DNA from: Propionibacteriaceae bacterium UBA6122
GTDB lineage: Bacteria > Actinomycetota > Actinomycetes > Propionibacteriales > Propionibacteriaceae
Direction of reading: 5' to 3'
DNA: 8,055 nt
Assembly (NCBI GenBank): GCA_002428365.1
Contig: DIVW01000029.1
Coordinates: 36,717 to 44,771, forward strand
Of this stretch, positions 6,833-8,055 are shown piece after piece. Position 1 is the first letter of the stretch, and each line of letters starts with the position of its first letter. A model generated the notes under the pieces. That model did not search any database. It was given only the letters and a program-made list of their open reading frames with translations, and had not been told where the DNA came from. The translations under genes were made by a program, and so were the position numbers.

Positions 6833-6856
6833 CATATTGGAACCGTCCCCAATATG
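6833..6856. repeat. Hairpin carrying an inverted copy of the tandem-repeat core
   Basis: CATATTGG at 6833-6840 pairs with CCAATATG at 6849-6856 in an 8-bp perfect stem with an 8-base loop. Bases 6839-6853 are the exact 15-base reverse complement of the repeat core ATTGGGGACGGTTCC at 6735-6749 and 6785-6799. The three copies thus make a direct-direct-inverted arrangement. It lies 22 bases from the PPTase stop and may also help to terminate transcription from either side. Confidence 0.6.
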
Positions 6857-6878
6857 AGCAGCGCACATTCGAACCCCT

Positions 6879-7514
6879 TCAGCGCCAAGCGAGGCTGATC
6901 AGGTAGCCCGCTGGGCCGGCGATGTTGGCTAGGTGGTAGGAGGCCGGGTCGGATTCGATTTGGGCGGCCTCGGCTTCGAGCCGGACTTGTTCGGGGGGCA
7001 CCCGCAGGCCGCGTCCATCGGCTTTGAGGACGGCCTCGATTTGGGTCCAGCGGCGCAGGGCTGATGCTGGTGGTCCACCGATCAGCTTGACCAGATCGGG
7101 GACGCGTTCGGTGGCTTCGCGTGGGATCCGTGCGGTGACGGGGTCGCGCTCGGCGTCCAGGCCCAATGCGGCGACCTTTGAGGTGGCGGCAACTGCGGCG
7201 ACCACTAACCCGTCGGCATAGGACACGCTCACCACTGCGGGGTGATCAGTCACCGATACCGGCCCGTGCGGTCCGCCGCAATGTGGGCAGGTGGTGGCAT
7301 CCAGGTGGGGCACCAGGTCGGGCTTGAGTTCGCCGAGCAGCCGGTGCAGCAGCGCGCGTCCTTGCCCGAAGCGGACCCCTTTTTCGGCAGGCAGGCCAGC
7401 GGCGCGGGCGGTATCGAGAGGCCCGAGCTGAACCGGTGAGGTGTCGGCGGTGTCAATGGGCGCCCAGCCAACGAGCACCTCGCCAACCCAGACTGACTGC
7501 CCAATGATGCTCAT
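6879..7514 (-). CDS. Sfp-type 4'-phosphopantetheinyl transferase
   Basis: The 211-residue product should transfer phosphopantetheine from CoA to the conserved serine of carrier domains. Signature blocks are present in order: GRALLHRLLG (52-61), CPHCGGPHGP (76-85), SVSYADGLVVAAVA (96-109), GLDAE (118-122) with the Mg-binding D120 and E122, and RRWTQIEAVLKADGRGL (154-170) with W156, E160 and K164. Two substitutions are notable: the usual SxS(H/Y) start is SVSY, and the lysine of the WxxKE motif is isoleucine (I159). The size of about 210 residues suits actinobacterial members. The gene starts 7 bases after the arfB stop, so the two are probably co-transcribed. It converges on the Pls/M1 pair, whose carrier Ser541 is the nearest candidate substrate, though it may serve other carriers. 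No good Shine-Dalgarno sequence precedes the ATG at 7514, which fits coupling to arfB. Confidence 0.85.
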   Translation of the reverse strand: MSIIGQSVWVGEVLVGWAPIDTADTSPVQLGPLDTARAAGLPAEKGVRFGQGRALLHRLLGELKPDLVPHLDATTCPHCGGPHGPVSVTDHPAVVSVSYADGLVVAAVAATSKVAALGLDAERDPVTARIPREATERVPDLVKLIGGPPASALRRWTQIEAVLKADGRGLRVPPEQVRLEAEAAQIESDPASYHLANIAGPAGYLISLAWR

Positions 7515-7521
7515 GCCAGCA

Positions 7522-7968
7522 TCAATGCTGTTCGTCGGGGTGTTTGCGGTGTCGCTTGAGTTCGCCGCGGCGGTGCTTACTGGTGAGCCTGCGTTCGATC
7601 GAGCCCCGACTGGGACGGGTGGCGCGACGCGGTGGGGGCGGTGGTGCGATCGCTTCGCGCAGCATGGCGGCTAGGCGTTCGCGGGCCTCGGCGCGGTTGC
7701 GGCGTTGCGACCGGAATTGGGCGGCGTCAATAGTGAGCACGGTGCCGTCCAAACGGGTGGCGAGTCGACGTAGCGCCCGCTCCCGCTGCAACTCGGTCAG
7801 CGCTGCCGAGGCGGCCACATCGAAAGAGAGCTGCACCCGGGAATCGGCGGTGTTCACGCCCTGCCCGCCCGGACCGGAGGCATGCGAGTAGCGCTCCACC
7901 AGCTCTCCAGCCGGGATCACCAGGCCTGCCGGGACTCCCGGCCCTGGTGCGATGCGCACGTCAAACAC
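7522..7968 (-). CDS. arfB: Alternative ribosome-rescue factor ArfB (peptidyl-tRNA hydrolase)
   Basis: The 148-residue product is an ArfB/YaeJ/ICT1-type release factor homologue. It hydrolyses peptidyl-tRNA on ribosomes stalled at mRNA ends. Residues 28-45 contain the GGQ catalytic motif in SGPGGQGVNTADSRVQL (GGQ at 34-36). RSQRRNRAEARERL (87-100) is the next conserved block. The C-terminal basic tail (about 113-148, with RPSRGSIERRL and KHRRGELKRHRK) is the part that enters the empty mRNA channel. Length and order agree with the family, and there is no codon-recognition domain of RF1/RF2. The start is GTG at 7968; the frame is open further upstream, but no better start with a ribosome binding site is visible and homologues begin near here. 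It heads a probable two-gene unit with the PPTase. Confidence 0.9.
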   Translation of the reverse strand: MFDVRIAPGPGVPAGLVIPAGELVERYSHASGPGGQGVNTADSRVQLSFDVAASAALTELQRERALRRLATRLDGTVLTIDAAQFRSQRRNRAEARERLAAMLREAIAPPPPPRRATRPSRGSIERRLTSKHRRGELKRHRKHPDEQH

Positions 7969-8002
7969 CCGATAACCGTAGCCACAAAGCCGCCCATCAG
8001 TT

Positions 8003-8055
8003 CCCTGAGCTTGTCGAAGGGTCTACCTGGTGAGGCTTCGACGAGCTCAGCCAAC
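8003..8055. repeat. Inverted dispersed repeat pair upstream of arfB
   Basis: CTGAGCTTGTCGAAG at 8005-8019 can pair with CTTCGACGAGCTCAG at 8036-8050, a 15-bp stem with one G-U pair and a 16-base loop. Each arm is a copy of a repeat with core CTTCGACRAGCTCAG, and the right-hand arm continues as a 19/20 match to the left window edge. It lies 34 bases upstream of the arfB start, so it could sit in the 5' leader or promoter region of the arfB-PPTase unit. Repeats with this kind of core are scattered in many high-GC genomes; this is recalled knowledge, not a search. Confidence 0.7.

Noticed and set aside
6719..6856. CRISPR-like array
   Set aside because: The two 50-bp units abut with no spacers, and no cas gene is present.
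6618..6866. Small open frame on the minus strand across the convergent gap
   Set aside because: Its protein is the translation of the 50-bp tandem repeat and GC hairpins, so it reflects non-coding repeats.

Overview
The window is high-GC DNA with dense coding, GTG and TTG starts, and protein families typical of high-GC Gram-positive bacteria. It most likely comes from an actinomycete. A glycogen/starch-debranching gene and short dispersed repeats would fit Propionibacteriales, but that placement is a weak inference.

Layout, left to right. Positions 1-236 hold the last residues of a pullulanase-type debranching enzyme that runs off the left edge. Next come a 58-residue single-span membrane protein (345-521) and a NYN nuclease-like protein with a C-terminal LOTUS/OST-HTH domain (582-1340). 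The centre is a 1303-residue NRPS-like synthetase (1396-5307) with the architecture of epsilon-poly-L-lysine synthetase (Pls): adenylation domain, carrier domain, then six membrane spans interleaved with three tandem hexapeptide-repeat domains. Its stop overlaps the start of a compact cytoplasmic M1 zinc aminopeptidase (5304-6611) by four bases. On the opposite strand, converging on this pair, are an Sfp-type phosphopantetheinyl transferase (6879-7514) and, 7 bases upstream of it, the ribosome-rescue hydrolase ArfB (7522-7968). The 267-base convergent gap contains a perfect 50-bp tandem duplication, an inverted copy of its core and several hairpins. Both window edges carry the same 20-base repeat (19/20 identical).

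How the genes may work together. The synthetase would activate a basic amino acid; its specificity residues, read by hand, are D-A-E-S-I-G-T-V-V-K, which resembles lysine codes. It would load the amino acid on Ser541 and polymerise it at the membrane into a cationic isopeptide homopolymer. The PPTase could convert the carrier domain to its holo form. The co-translated M1 peptidase is a candidate polymer-trimming or self-protection enzyme, by analogy with the M1-type epsilon-poly-lysine-degrading enzymes of Streptomyces. The Pls-like cassette is the most interesting content. The polymer identity and the PPTase link are inference; the domain assignments are read from the sequence.
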